Source: Balamuthia mandrillaris (taxonomy: Eukaryota > Discosea > Longamoebia > Balamuthiidae). Taken from it: 64,000 bases of DNA. The number at the start of each line of letters is the position of its first letter. The stretch's first letter is position 1. Location of the stretch: the NCBI GenBank assembly GCA_031835245.1, contig JAVKOQ010000136.1:62001-126000 (forward strand), in the 5' to 3' direction. A program made the position numbers and the translations under genes. Positions 31,341-47,200 of this stretch are shown here, piece by piece. Below the pieces are notes generated by a model that saw only the letters and a program-made list of their open reading frames with translations, did no database searches and was not told where the DNA came from.

Positions 31341-31611
31341 TCAGTGTTGGCTGTCTTTCTTGGGCTGCACTGGAGTCTCGGGCTCGTTCTTCTTCTTGCC
31401 CCACTTCCTCTCGTGCTCTTTTCTGGCGTCCTCCAGCAGGGAGTTGACGAACAGGGCGCTGGCTTCTCTGATGGGCTTCAAGTCTTTCTCTGTCTTGCCC
31501 ATCCGTTTCTACACGAAACACACCAACGGAGAGTGAGATTGAGAGAGTGAGAGTGAGAGGGGATAGCGGAAGAGAAGAGAGAAAGGAGAGAAACGGAAGG
31601 AGCGACGCATA

Positions 31612-31654
<43 letters not shown>

Positions 31655-31781
31655 AGGATGAGGCTTGTACAATCATTTCATCGGGATCCGCCACCGCGTA
31701 GTTCATCAGAAACACGCCCGTGGCGAGCGGGATGACAATGGCCCCCAATATCTGCAGGCCCTTGTTGCTTCGGTGGCTCAT
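31341..31781 (-). CDS. Small single-pass membrane protein, unknown
   Basis: Two exons. The first encodes MSHRSNKGLQILGAIVIPL with the helix running on as ATGVFLMNYAVADPDEMI; the second, after an intron containing a (GA)n run at 31613-31651 (CT on the sense strand), encodes KRMGKTEKDLKPIREASALF and a charged helix ending PKKDSQH*. About 90 residues in total. A short basic N-terminus, one transmembrane helix and a soluble coiled tail is typical of small mitochondrial inner-membrane assembly factors, but I cannot name a family. An upstream in-frame Met exists at 31859; the internal one is chosen because the intervening sequence is low complexity. It converges on ERV1 with 160 bp between stops. 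Confidence 0.65.
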
Positions 31782-31888
31782 GGCTTCCTTCCGACGTGGT
31801 CCTTTGCGCTTTTCTTTCTCTTTGTGATCGCAACAGCTTCCTAATATAGAATAAAACATGATCGATCACAGGTTCAATCTATCGAAAC

Positions 31889-31896
31889 TGACGTCA
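31889..31896. promoter_or_regulatory. CRE-like palindrome TGACGTCA
   Basis: Perfect 8-bp cyclic-AMP response element palindrome between the divergent small membrane protein and SDR genes, 77 bp before the SDR start. About one copy is expected by chance in a window of this size, so the call rests on position. Confidence 0.3.
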
Positions 31897-31972
31897 CAGG
31901 GATGAAAAGTTTCTATGTAAGGAAAGTTTTAACGGGAGCGGTTACAACGCAGGCCACAGGAAGAAAGCGCTG

Positions 31973-33521
31973 ATGGAGAGGAACGGGGGCGAGGTGCGGG
32001 ATAGGACCTTCCTGATCACGGGCGGGAATGCTGGCATCGGATTTCACACCGCCCTGGATTTGGCCCGAAGGAATGCTCATGTTATACTAGGTTGGTGCCC
32101 CTCGGTAACACTCAATACGTCCTACAGGAAGCAGCCGCTAAAGCAGTTGTGTTGGCTGTCGTTTTTTTGAACAGCATGTCGCTCGCCTCAAAGAGGAGCG
32201 GAAGCCGTGGAACGGATTAAAAATGAGGTCGGAGAAACAGCAAACATCGAGTCTATGATATTGGACCTTGATTCTCTTCGGTCCATTCAAGAGTACGCCC
32301 TGTGTGTGAATATCCCGGTAATGCTGAACTCATTATGTTTGTTTCTCGTTTTTGTTCTTTCTCCCGTGATATTTTTGTATCCTTCTTCTGCCTCTTCTCT
32401 TCTATTTCTTTTCAGCTTTGCTGCCGAGTTTGAGGAAAGAAACATTGCGTTGCATTGCCTCATTTTGAATGCTGGTGTGATGCCAGTATTCCCAACTTCT
32501 CGCACTGAAACCAAAGATGGCTTTGAACGGTTTCTTCCCATTCTCCTTTCCTTCTTGTTTTTCTTCTTCCTTCCTTCTTCGCTTTGCTCTTTCTTACTTA
32601 CACAAAACGTGCGCAGGTGTTTTGGCGTGAACTATTTGGGACATTTTTTGTTGACATTGCTGCTGATGCCTTCCTTGAAGAGAGCTGCACCCTCGCGAGT
32701 AGTCGTCGTCTCTTCATGCACTCACCTCCTCTGCTGTACTGTATTACTCTCTTCCTCTCTCTCGTCTGGTCTTGTTCTCTTCTCTTCTCGTTGTCACTCG
32801 CTTCTCTTCTAACGATTGCCAAAGGGTCGTTTGGACTGGACGACCTGAACTTAGAAAAACACTACAGCAACGATAAAGCCTACAAACATTCCAAGTTTGC
32901 TCTCATCCTGTTTTGTTACGAGTTCAACCGTCGGTTTGCTCACCTTGGCATTACCGCCAACGCCCTTTGTCCTGGGTTTCGTTCTCTCTTGCTCTCTCTC
33001 TCGCTCTTTCGTCCCTGCTCCTTATAACACGATAACACATATATAGGATTGTGCCCACGGATATAGTGAGAGATATTTACTTTCAAACGATAACGAAACT
33101 GGCAATGCGTCTCATCGGCTGTTCTCCTACCCAAGGTTCTCTTCTTCTCTTGACGGTTACTTTCCTCTTCCTCATTCTTGTTTTCTTTTCTCTCTCTCTG
33201 CTTAGCGGCTGAGACCGTCGTACATGTTGCCATTGCGGAGCAACTACAAGGGATTGGTATTTTCTCCTTCTCCTCGCTTCTTTCTCATCTTCCTTCTCTT
33301 TCTGAAGAAAAGCTTGCATACTTTTCTCTCTATTCTCCTTTTGGCCTTTGGTTCTCTTCTTTCTTCAAAAAGGAGGCAAGTACTTTGAGTACAAGAAGGA
33401 ACGAGAGTCACATCCTCGCACCTACAACGAGGAGTTGGCATCCGGTCTATGGGATGCCTCCCTCAAAGCCCTACACAGCGTCCTCCATCAGCATTCCACC
33501 ACAAAACTGTTCGGTAAGTTT

Positions 33522-33558
<37 letters not shown>

Positions 33559-33839
33559 ACTTCAACAATAAAGAGGGAGCATTGAAAGAAGCCAAAGTAA
33601 AGCAAGCAACACCATACAAGAAAGGATTCGCCGCCGACCTTCTCTGCGTTGCTAAACACTTCCCAAGGATCTATGGCATTGGTAACGTCGCGGCTCCTTC
33701 CTCTTTTTTTTTTCTCCATTCTTTCTTGGTTCTATTGGGGCTGATTGGATTGTTGTTGATCCTCAATCTAGTGGTGGTGGCTGTGGTTCTGGTGCTGATT
33801 TTGTTGGTGGCTGCTTTCCTCTGCTACAAACTTATGTGA
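31973..33839 (+). CDS. Short-chain dehydrogenase/reductase with C-terminal membrane anchor
   Basis: NAD(P)-dependent oxidoreductase of the classical SDR fold, nearest in motifs to retinol-dehydrogenase/WWOX/DHRSX-like enzymes. Motifs in order: TGGNAGIG (cofactor loop, exon 1), ILDLDS (adenine ring Asp), CLILNAGV, GVNYLGHFLL, VVVVSSCTH (catalytic Ser), then YKHSKFAL (catalytic YxxxK). At least eight GT-AG introns; the joint between SIQD and FAAEF uses a GTACGC donor near 32291. After the catalytic domain comes KKGFAADLLCVAKHFPRIYG and a hydrophobic tail, FLVLLGLIGLLLILNLVVVA and on for about 20 more residues, ending CYKLM*. This suggests insertion into the ER or another membrane by the C-terminus. 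Substrate unknown. Confidence 0.88.
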
Positions 33840-34054
33840 TGATGAACATCATCATCACACCATACCCGCCAAAGAAGAAAAAAAATAAACCTAAAAAGAA
33901 AAGTGAAGGAAGAAGAAAGTAAGGTTTTTTTGTACACAAAATCAGCGAAAGTCATTTGTTTTGGCCTTTGGGCTTTCTCTCCTTTCTTCTTTCCACTTTT
34001 CACTCGGAGGTGGATTGTCACAGCTGCTCTCTCCGTACGTAAGGTTTACTTCAA

Positions 34055-34363
34055 TCATTCGAGGTCATCATCGTCAAAATCATCCTCAAAGTCTGTTTTT
34101 TAACCCAAGAAAATGGTTGAGCAAGAGAAAAAAACAAGAGAAAAGAGGGAGTAGGAAAGAAGAAAGGCGAAGAGTTAAACGAGAGGTGGAGCCTAACCAT
34201 TGAAAAAATCGGCGTCAATGACCTTGATCTTGGGTCCTCCCTCGTCGCTTCCCTCCATGGCTTGGATGATGGCGAGGGTGTCCTCCAGGTCCATGTCGGT
34301 GTCCATGAAGCCAGGGTCTCCTCCCATCTGTTGGGCAAGCAAACCTCTCATTGCGTTCATCAT
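34055..34363 (-). CDS. COPS9: COP9 signalosome subunit 9 (CSNAP)
   Basis: Two exons, 34363-34198 and 34092-34055, joined at a GTTAGG donor and CAG acceptor, give a 67-residue acidic protein. The C-terminus VIDADFFNDFEDDFDDDDLE matches the human COPS9 tail ADFFNDFEDLFDDDDIQ almost residue for residue; this FxxDFxxFDDDD tail is what docks CSNAP into the signalosome. The N-terminal half, MMNAMRGLLAQQMGGDPGF, is not conserved in sequence. An alternative Met at 34489 would add a Lys-rich extension and is less likely given the usual length (57 residues in human). The gene is easy to miss because the diagnostic tail is split by the intron. Confidence 0.9.
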
Positions 34364-34556
34364 CTTGGCTGCTTTCTTTGTTGTGTGCTTTCTGTGCTGT
34401 TTTTTTTTTCTTTCCTTTTTTTTTATGCGAAACCCCAAATTTGTGCAGCGCTCCAACACAAAAGGTGCTGTAGAATTTATGGTTGCCACGTCATTTAAAA
34501 TTGTAAAGAATTTAATTTATGTATAAAATGACGGGAATGCAAACAATCTGAGAAAT

Positions 34557-34566
34557 ATTGTCGACA
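34557..34566. promoter_or_regulatory. ATTGTCGACA palindromic element
   Basis: Third exact copy of the 10-mer, 66 bp upstream of the EFHD-like start codon in the 268-bp divergent promoter shared with COPS9. A CCACGTCA half-CRE lies at about 34487 in the same gap. Confidence 0.45.
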
Positions 34567-34631
34567 CTAAATACCGATCAACGATATGGAACCAAAAATT
34601 AAACCCAAAAGAAAGAGAAAAGAAAGAGAGA

Positions 34632-35256
34632 ATGTTGACCCTGGCGTCGTCCTTTGAGGAAATAAAAGCCGAGTTCCCCGAGTTCTACCTTCGCAGCAAG
34701 GTCGAGGAGCTGAAGAGCAACTTTCGTCGCTTCGACCTCAACCAGGATGGCAGCTTGGACTTTGAGGAGGTGAAAGGCATGATGGAGAAGCTGGGCCAAC
34801 CCAAAACCCACCTGCAGCTCAAGGACATGATCGCCGAGGTCGACACCTCCAACAGCGGTTCCATCAGCTTCCACGACTTTTTGCGAGTACCCTTTTCTCT
34901 CTCTCTCTCTCATTCTTTCTCATTTTCTTTCTCACACTGGTTTGGAAAAAAAAAAGGTGCTTCACCCAAAGAAAGAGGCAGGCAAAGAAGCTCCAGCGCT
35001 AACCCTCTTTGGCCGCATCTACCAAACCAGCCTGGCTGGCAAGGCCAAGCATTTTGAGGAGCAGATGGCCCAGGTGCGCGGCAAGACCAAGGAGGAGCTC
35101 GAGGCGGAGGTCAAGGCGGAGGCGGCCCAAAGGAGGGAAGAGAGGAGGAGGGAGAAGGAGGCCCAGGCGGAGAGAGAGAGGGAGAGGCTGGCTGCAGAGG
35201 AGAAGGCCAAGTCCAAAGCGAACTTTGCCGCCAAATTTGCTGCCTTCCAGCAATAG
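34632..35256 (+). CDS. EF-hand protein of the EFHD/swiprosin type
   Basis: Two exons (34632-about 34887 and 34958-35256). EF-hand 1 is FDLNQDGSLDFEEV with all Ca2+ ligands; EF-hand 2 is VDTSNSGSISFHDFL. The linker MMEKLGQPKTHLQLKDMI is very close to human EFHD2 MMEKLGAPQTHLGLKNMI. In EFHD proteins a short region then leads into a C-terminal coiled coil, and here LFGRIYQTSLAGKAKHFEEQ plus a long E/R/K/A helix ending FAAKFAAFQQ* follow in the same way. EFHD proteins bind and bundle F-actin in a Ca2+-dependent way, so a cytoskeletal role is likely. A GA-rich tract (35272-35294) and an (AAAG)n run follow the stop; otherwise 35257-35485 looks empty. Confidence 0.87.
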
Positions 35257-35485
35257 TAAATTAACAAACATGAGAGAGAGAGAGAGAGAGAGAGGACTGA
35301 TGGATGGTAATGTTCAGTATACATAAATAGAATGGAAAGCAAATTGAACAGGATAAGAAAGAAAGAAAGAAAGAAAGAAAAACAAGAGAGAAAAGAAAGA
35401 CAAGTCCAAACCATCTTTCCTTCCTTTCTTTCTTTCCTTTCTGCATCCCCCCAAGATAAGAAAAACTCATCGCATGACGGTTTTC

Positions 35486-39950
<4,465 letters not shown>

Positions 39951-40035
39951 TGCTTTTTAAACAGAAGAAAGAAAGGATTTGGTATTGCTTTTATGCGCTG
40001 CCTCTTGTTTTTTTTTTTTTTTTTGGGTTTAAAAA

Positions 40036-40045
40036 TGGCGGGAAA
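40036..40045 (-). promoter_or_regulatory. E2F-like site upstream of the helicase gene
   Basis: TGGCGGGAAA, an E2F-type core, 86 bp upstream of the RAD5/RAD16-like start, in the 577-bp region (39951-40527) divergent with the zinc-cluster regulator. That region also contains a 91-codon minus-strand frame (39947-40222) starting MHEVTGGYYRCLAII, which I do not recognise and would treat as uncertain. Confidence 0.4.
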
Positions 40046-40527
40046 ACTTTCGCCAGTTTTTGTTGGAACGATAACGGAGGGATTTTGTCCAACGATCGAG
40101 CGTGAGGAAGGCCGAACATAGTGCGGAAGAAGGGCGCTCTCATCCGATCCCCTACGGTTTCCTATCGAACATGATTCGATAATCGCGAGGCAACGATAGT
40201 ATCCGCCGGTGACTTCATGCAAACATTTTTAATACGGCGGCAATAATCCACGATAATTATTTTCATTTGCGAACGCTTATTGTTGTTGTTTGCTCCAAAA
40301 CCAAACCTGCGGTTAAGTGGACGTTGTTGAGGGCGCAAAGGGCCAGAGAGAGAGAAAGGAAAAGAGAGAGCAAAGAGCTAGCTCTGCCCTTCTCTCTCTC
40401 TCGCTGGACCACTGGGTGCTTTTTTTAAAAAAAGTAGTGACCAAGTTTTTATTTTTTTGGTTGGAGGACAAAAAAGAGTAGAGGGCTTTGTGGATCTTTC
40501 GAAACCCAGCACGGCACACGGACGGAG

Positions 40528-41673
40528 ATGAACACCAACGAGGAGAGAGAGGGCAGTGGCACTACTGCTGGCGTCAGTGGTGACGCGCTGCCCAGCAGTT
40601 GCAGCCTTCCGACTTCCCCCCCTCATAACGCCTCCACCACCCCTCTCAACGCCCAACAAAAGGAGCAGCACCTGCAGCCCTCACGCGGCTGGCGAAGTTT
40701 TGGAAGCGTTGTTTGTGTGCCTTCCTCTTCTGCTACCCCTTCTCCCACCTCCTCCTCTTCTGCTTCTTCCCCTTATCTGCCCACCACCACCACTGCCACC
40801 ACACACAATCCTTGGTTGCACCCCGTCAAAGGAGAGAAGGAGGACTCGCCCATTTCCTCCTCCTCCCCTTCTTCCTATCCCATGTTGACGGCGGAGGAGG
40901 ACTATGCCGCAGCGGCTGCTCTCAGCCAACACCAGGGGGATCCCTTTGCTCGCCGCCACCCCCACTCTCATCCCCTCTTCCCTCCTCACCATCAAGTGGA
41001 CTATAGCCAGGCGGCAGGAACTTCCACTATGGGCGACAACCACCACCACTACCATGCTCTTCATCATCCCCATTCTCGGCACGGCGGGGGAGAAGGGGAG
41101 GGAAGAGGGGAGGGCTCTGGTGGGAGCGGGGGTGAGGGCAGCGGTGGTCTCAACCGCAAGGCCGTCAAACGAGCCTGTTCCAACTGCCAAAAGTCTCATT
41201 CAGCATGTGACAATGGTACTTGTGTTGTTGTTTGTTGTGCTCCAATTGATCGTTGTGCGGTGTTCTTGTTGTGGTGGAAGTTGTTTTTTTTTTGCTTCAT
41301 TATTGTTTATTTGTTTTCTGATCTTTGTGGTGGGGTGACACAGGACGGCCGTGTCGGCGTTGTATTACAATCGGAAAGACCGACTCGTGCAGGGATGCGG
41401 AGCTCAAGGTTTGTTTTGTGTTTTTCCCTTCATTCTTGTACTTGGTGTTGTGGCTGAAAGTAACTTTAAACATTCTCTTTCCTTTTACGAAGAAACGTGG
41501 GCGTAAGCCAATAAAAGATCCAAACAGTAAACTCAACAGCTTTGCTGCCGAACAGAGCTCTTCCTCCCGACAAACGTCACCTACCGGCAGAGCTTCAAAA
41601 AGTAAAGCCTCCACCTCCCACAAGCGAAGAAGAACTGAAACGACAAATGCTTCTGTGGAAGGTCTTTCCTCCC

Positions 41674-41726
<53 letters not shown>

Positions 41727-43658
41727 TGCCAGCGTTCTTAACATTCTTTTCTGCTGCATTTGTTTTATTCAGGTGGCGAGTCTTCTACGTTCGTGGCTCC
41801 GTCTTTTAAAACTGAGAAAGAGGAACTATTAAGGGAATTCAAGGAACTTATTAAGGTATCTTCTCCTTCACATCGCAACGTGTTCTTTTTGTTTGTTTGT
41901 TTGTTGTTTGGACTGTTTCACCTTCAATGCACCGACTCGTATTTTTAAGGAAAACAACGAAGAAATCATGCGTGAAAATAGAAAGCTAAAGGAGGAGATG
42001 AGTAAAATGCAAGGTCTTCTTCTCCAATTTATTCAAGCCCAGCAACAAAATAACAATTCCAGCAATAATGCCACCAATGCGTACGCATCCGACAGCTACA
42101 GCAGCAACAAACGTTCCTTTCGGTTTCCCCAAGAAGATGCTGGTCCTTCCATGCGTTCTTCTTCACCATCAGGACATCCTCCTTATCCTTCCTTCCCTTC
42201 TTCTTCATCCTCCTCTCCTTCCTCCTCCTTTGAAGATGCTGATTTCCATCATCCTCATCACCATCGTCATCGTCATCAAAATGACGAGGAAGAGACCTAT
42301 CGTTACACAGCTTCCATTTCTGTACGGAGAAAACAAAGCGCAGGAAGCGGAGGAGAAGATAACAACGTTAGAGCCAGAATACTCTATACTTCCTCTCATC
42401 CATGTCCCTCTCTGCGGCCTCCTTGTCTCTATATGCAGCTGGATGCCTTTACGGTGCCGGTGTCGCCCTCTGCCTCTCGCCTGCCTGCTCAGTCCATGAT
42501 ACCTCTCCTACAGCAGAGCGGCTTGCAGAAGCCCTATGCCATCATGCAGCCGCCTTCGCCCACTACTGGTGTCATTCTCGTTGCCAATGAGCCCATCTGT
42601 AAACTTTTCCAATATGATCAAGTAGCGACTCTCTCTTTTTTCCTCTCTTCTCATCCTCTTGTACCTCCATTTCCTTATCTTATTTTTTATTTTTTATTTT
42701 TTTTCTGTAGAGCGAACTCGTGGGACTTACGCCAAAACGATTGGAGCTTCTTCCTATTCCCGTTCGTTATTACTTTACCGAGCTGCTTGCTCCCCTGTTG
42801 CAGCCTCACCACGATTCTGTTTCCATGACCGTCAGGTATGCGTCTTTTCTCTCTTCTCTGTTGTCTCTTTGAGCTAACACCAACAAACTTATACAAAGGG
42901 TGAGGACGATCTGGCGTACAAAGTTAGGAGACTTATTCGAGGCCACTTCCGCGTTTCAAGTGTTCTATGACCAAACAGGCAATCCATTGTGGTCTCTGTG
43001 CAGCTTTGAGGACATCAATTTCACTCTCTCTGATGAGATCTTGAGCGAAATCCGCAAACAGGAAAAGCGGCTCTCTCATCTCATCATTGAATCCAATTGT
43101 CCCGTCTGTAGAACGGAGCGTCACTCTTGTACATGTAAAGGCGCTGCTATCTCTTCATCATCCGCCTCAAGCGATGCTGTTACCACCTTTCAAAGCATCA
43201 ACGAAGAGGAAGATGAAATCGTTCAGAGCGACCGTTTCGTGGTTGACACTGCCAACGGTCGTTCTTCATCTTCTCCTCCTCCCTCCTCTTCTTCATCTGC
43301 TTCTGCTTCGGATGGACAGCTTTTGGCTGGTGGGTCTCCTCCATCCAACTTCTTGACGGCCGAGAGCTTTTCCCCTTTTCCTTTCGGAACAGGAGGTTCC
43401 CCTCTAAGCGGCTTCTCCTCTTCTCCGCCCTCTTTCTTCACGCACCTGTCCTCTTCTTGTCAACCCATTTCCTTCACAAGCCCTTACAACAATTCTCCCA
43501 TTTTGTCTTCCTCCTCTCAGCAGGCTACGTTGCCTTATTCTGTCACCACCGCCACTCCCTCCACCACTTCCGCTTCCTCTTCTTCCACATCTTCTGCATC
43601 GCCGCCTTCCTCTCCGCATTTCAATTCTCTCTTCTCGTTTTTGCCTCTTTCTCCATAA
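40528..43658 (+). CDS. Zn2Cys6 transcription factor with PAS-like domain (Ert1/AcuK type)
   Basis: Putative DNA-binding regulator. After a Ser/Pro/His-rich N-terminus, the binuclear zinc cluster is split by an intron: KRACSNCQKSHSACDNG | RPCRRC...C, fitting CX2CX6CX5CX2CX8C for Zn2Cys6. It is followed by KKRGRKPIKDP and a short helix (KTEKEELLREFKELIKENNE) that may dimerise. The C-terminal region PYAIMQPPSPTTGVILVANE, then PICKLFQYDQSELVGLTP, looks like the PAS domain found after the zinc cluster in fungal gluconeogenesis regulators such as Ert1 and AcuK. A cysteine pair with CPVCRTERHSCTC follows. The last 170 residues are Ser-rich. Zn2Cys6 factors are mostly fungal but do occur in some amoebozoans. 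Exon joints are at about 41214, 41409, 41660, 41854, 42619 and 42834. Confidence 0.87.
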
Positions 43659-43762
43659 GTTGCATCTCTCTCCTCTTGCTCACTGTAAATATCGCAATGT
43701 GCTCTATTTTTTGTGCAGAATTTTTCAAGCCTCTAAACAATACATATGCATCCCATCCCATG

Positions 43763-43799
<37 letters not shown>

Positions 43800-44276
43800 A
43801 AAACTTTTTTATGCCATCAGCTGCACGTCCTGGCAGCCGACGCCACGCGCTTCATCCCCTTGGGTAGCGTTTTCCAGTAGGTAGCGCAGCCAGTGCCGGG
43901 CCGTTCTATCGCCAACGGAGACCAAGGCCCGGCAAGGCTTGCCTGTCGACATAAACTGTTCTCCTTGCGGAGGTTGAGGTGCGCCTAAAACACCACGCCG
44001 TTACTGCGCTCGCCGCACGAGAAGCTGCCCTCTTCTTCGGATAGAAAACAGCAAAACAAAAAAAAATAGAACGGCAAAAAAAAAAGGGGTTGCTGTTGTG
44101 TTCCCCATCGGCGGATCGGCATTCACCACCGCGCCTCTCTCTCTCTCTCTCTCTCTCTCAAGAGCAGCCGCGGCCACTTTTGCAAAAAAACAGAAGAGAG
44201 AGTGAGAGGGTCACCAAAACAATAAATAATAATCACCGACCGAAGAAGTAGCGGAAGAAAAGCGAAAGTAACAAAG
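43659..44276. other. Intergenic region with a GC-rich, hairpin-forming island
   Basis: 43659-43800 is AT/CT-rich with a (CT)n run (about 43767-43797). 43812-44030 is abruptly GC-rich. It holds a perfect 9-bp inverted repeat, TGCCGGGCC (43894-43902) with GGCCCGGCA (43926-43934), enclosing a second hairpin CCGTT/AACGG, followed by GGCAAG/CTTGCC (43931-43943). On the minus strand the island is open for 63 codons; from a Met at 43952 it would encode MSTGKPCRALVSVGDRTARH and 27 more residues to a stop at 43809. It could be a structured RNA, a small gene or an exon. A TGTCGACA palindrome lies at 43944-43951. No family recognised. Confidence 0.45.
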
Positions 44277-47200
44277 ATGGAGAACAAACAAAAGGAAAAA
44301 GGGATCGGTGGAGGAGGAGGAGGGAATCAAGGGGATTGGATGGAGGGAGGGGTGCATGTGCTGTCGGTAGGGGAGGACGCGACGGCAGAGTCGGTGCTGG
44401 CGTGTGCCATTTTCAAAGCGAGAATGGAGGTGGACCCCAGCTTCCTGAACAGCGCCACCCTTCGCAAGACCTCCAAGTTGAAAAAGATGACATCCAAAAA
44501 GCCGTTGAAAAAGTGTAAATTTATAGGTTTGTTCTCCTCTTGCCTGTTCTAGCAGCGCTGTTCTTGTTGTTGCTAGTGCTAGTGCTTCTTGTTCTTTTTC
44601 TACTTCTCCTGCAACACTTTTCGTTTCGTTTGTTTTTATTATTGCTCTTTTGCTGAGATCTCTCTCTCTCCTCTTATGTTTAACAACGAAGGCCATGAGG
44701 CCATCAACTGGATGCGTCAGAGCTTGGGCGTGGTGTCCCGAGGGGTTGGCATTGAGCTTGGACAAAGATTGTTGGCCTGCAACCTGATATTTAGCTCCAT
44801 GCAGCCTTCCCAATTTCTTGACGATCAAACTGTTTACTATTTCTTGGTTTTTATTTCACCTTCCCACTTCTTTGTCTCGCTTCATCGTTGTCTATTTTTC
44901 TCTCTCGTGGACTTTGTCTTTCTCGTTCTCTTGTTCTTGTTTCTATCAACAGCAACAACATAATAACAACCCATTTTCATTTTTCAGGAAGAAGATATGA
45001 AGTACAGAAGCAACGCCCTCGATTGGCAGAGCCAACTGCAAGCCTCACTAACAACTCTCATGCAAGAAATCTCCAATAATAACAACAGTGCCAACACCCA
45101 AAATAACAACATGGACAGTGGCAACAGAACAACGAAACGGGGGATGAGTAATACTGCCACTAGTCCCAGAGGAGAATCCTTCTCTCCAACGCATCCAGTA
45201 GGGTCTTCTTCAGCATCTGCAGTTCTCACTCGCAAAGGAGCAGGCGGTGGAGGAGGAGCTAGTGGGAAAGTATTTTCTTCAATTGCTTCATCTTCGCCAA
45301 CTTCTTCTATTCCTTCTTCGCCTACTTCTTTTTCTCCATCGTCTGCCAACAATAGTCTTGAAGAATTAACATCACCAAGAAGCAAGCACAAAGGAAGCAA
45401 CAGTGGCATCAACCAACTTCGAGCCAAGTTTTATGCGTTGCAATTCTCTGCCAAAGAATCAATGCGCAAACAAATGGCAAAAGGTTCATCCAAAGATAGC
45501 ATCATCAACAAAAGAAAGGAGTGGGAGACAAATAGTGGAGGAGTAGGAGGAAGTGGGATAGGCGGAGCAACAGGAGTAGGAACGGGTGGCACAGGAACAG
45601 GAGGAGGCGAGGAGAAAAGTAAGAGAGATAAGGTGAGAGAATCAATGCAAGTTACTGTAAATCCATTTTTGCAGGATAGGGCGCTTCGTGAGCTGGTCAA
45701 TAATGACTATACTTCTGGCGACGAGTCCATTCTCATAAGTATGCTATCTTTTTTTATTCTTGCAATTTGGCTGTTTTAACTGTTGTTGTTTGTTCGTCTT
45801 CTTATTCTCTTTTTTTTTTTTCCTCCGTCTTTCAATAACAACAGACGCCAACAAGGACTACGAAGATGGGGTGGCCTTTGGCCTCGCGACGTTGGAATCC
45901 GTTCCAGCGGCAGTACAGGCAGCTTGGTCCCATAGCAGAAATAAATCGGGCAGAAGACAAGGAGGCTCCTACATCATTGCCGAAAACGCAAATCCAAATT
46001 CTTCGTCCACCTCTGCCATTTCCCCGTCTGTTCCTTCTTCTCCTCCTTCATCTTCTGCTACATCCGCTTCATCTTCTTCTACCCCTTCTACTTCTTCGTC
46101 TAATTCTTTTACCTCTGCGTCGTCTTCATCAACTTCTTCAACTTCTCCTTCTCCTTCGACTACAGCTTCTTCTACTATTCCGACTCCCTCGCAACAAGAG
46201 CAAGATAAGCAACTGCAACAACAGCAGTCAACTCGCACTTACTCGATGACGACTGTAGTTCCGGTTTTTGCTTCCACTTCTACAGGCTCAACTATTTTAA
46301 CGAAACAAAAAAAGGCATCTTTTTTTCCCCTCTTCTTCTCTCTCTGTTATACTCGTTCTAATCCTTGTTGTTTGGTGTTATCAGAAAGAGCAACTGTGGA
46401 CATGGGAAGAAGAAGACAGTGACGACATTCGTTACTTTGCTTGCACGCATACTGGCGCTATTCCCAAGATTCGAGCTGCCACTCCTGACCGCCTCGTTGA
46501 ATGGTTGACCTCTGTCAAATACTTTGGTATTGTTACCCAGTAATTCTCTTTATCGTTTTGTTTTCATTGCTAATATATGTCAAATACAGACACTAAGTTC
46601 AGAGAAGCATTTTTGTTGACGTATCGTTCCTTCATGACACCAAGAGACCTGCTCGAGAAATTATATGAAAGATATCCTTGTTCTTGTGTATTTGTTCTCT
46701 CTCTCTCTCTCTCTCTCTCTCATTTCTCCCTTTGTTTTTTGTCTTGGTGGGACATTATCCTTGACTATACCTTTTGGATGTCTACATTCTTTATGCAACC
46801 TCCAACTTGTGACGCAACAGCAGAGGAAATGGAAGAATTTGCACAGATGATTAGTACTCTTCGTCTCAAGTAAGTTTAAAACTTCTATTCTTTTGCAATA
46901 CTTTGTTTGTTTGTTTATTAACTTGTGTTTTTTATCTTCTTGTCCACAGAGTTTTGACGGTGATAAAATATTGGATAAAGTTCCACTTTAAAGATTTTTT
47001 GGAGGAAGAGTCTCTCAGCGAAGAGATGCACTACTTTCTGCAACAAGTAGCCCCACGCTGCGTTGCACAATCCTCCGCCGCTTCTCTTCTTGATGCTGAG
47101 TTTAGGGTTTGTTTTTGTTTGTTTACTTTTTTATTTTATTTTAACGCTTAGAACCTCTCTTATTCTTTCAATAGAAAATGGAGGAAAAGCACCATAAAAT

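Noticed and set aside
31889-31896. CRE palindrome as proof of CREB-type control
   Set aside because: One 8-bp palindrome is expected by chance in this length; kept as a low-confidence site only.
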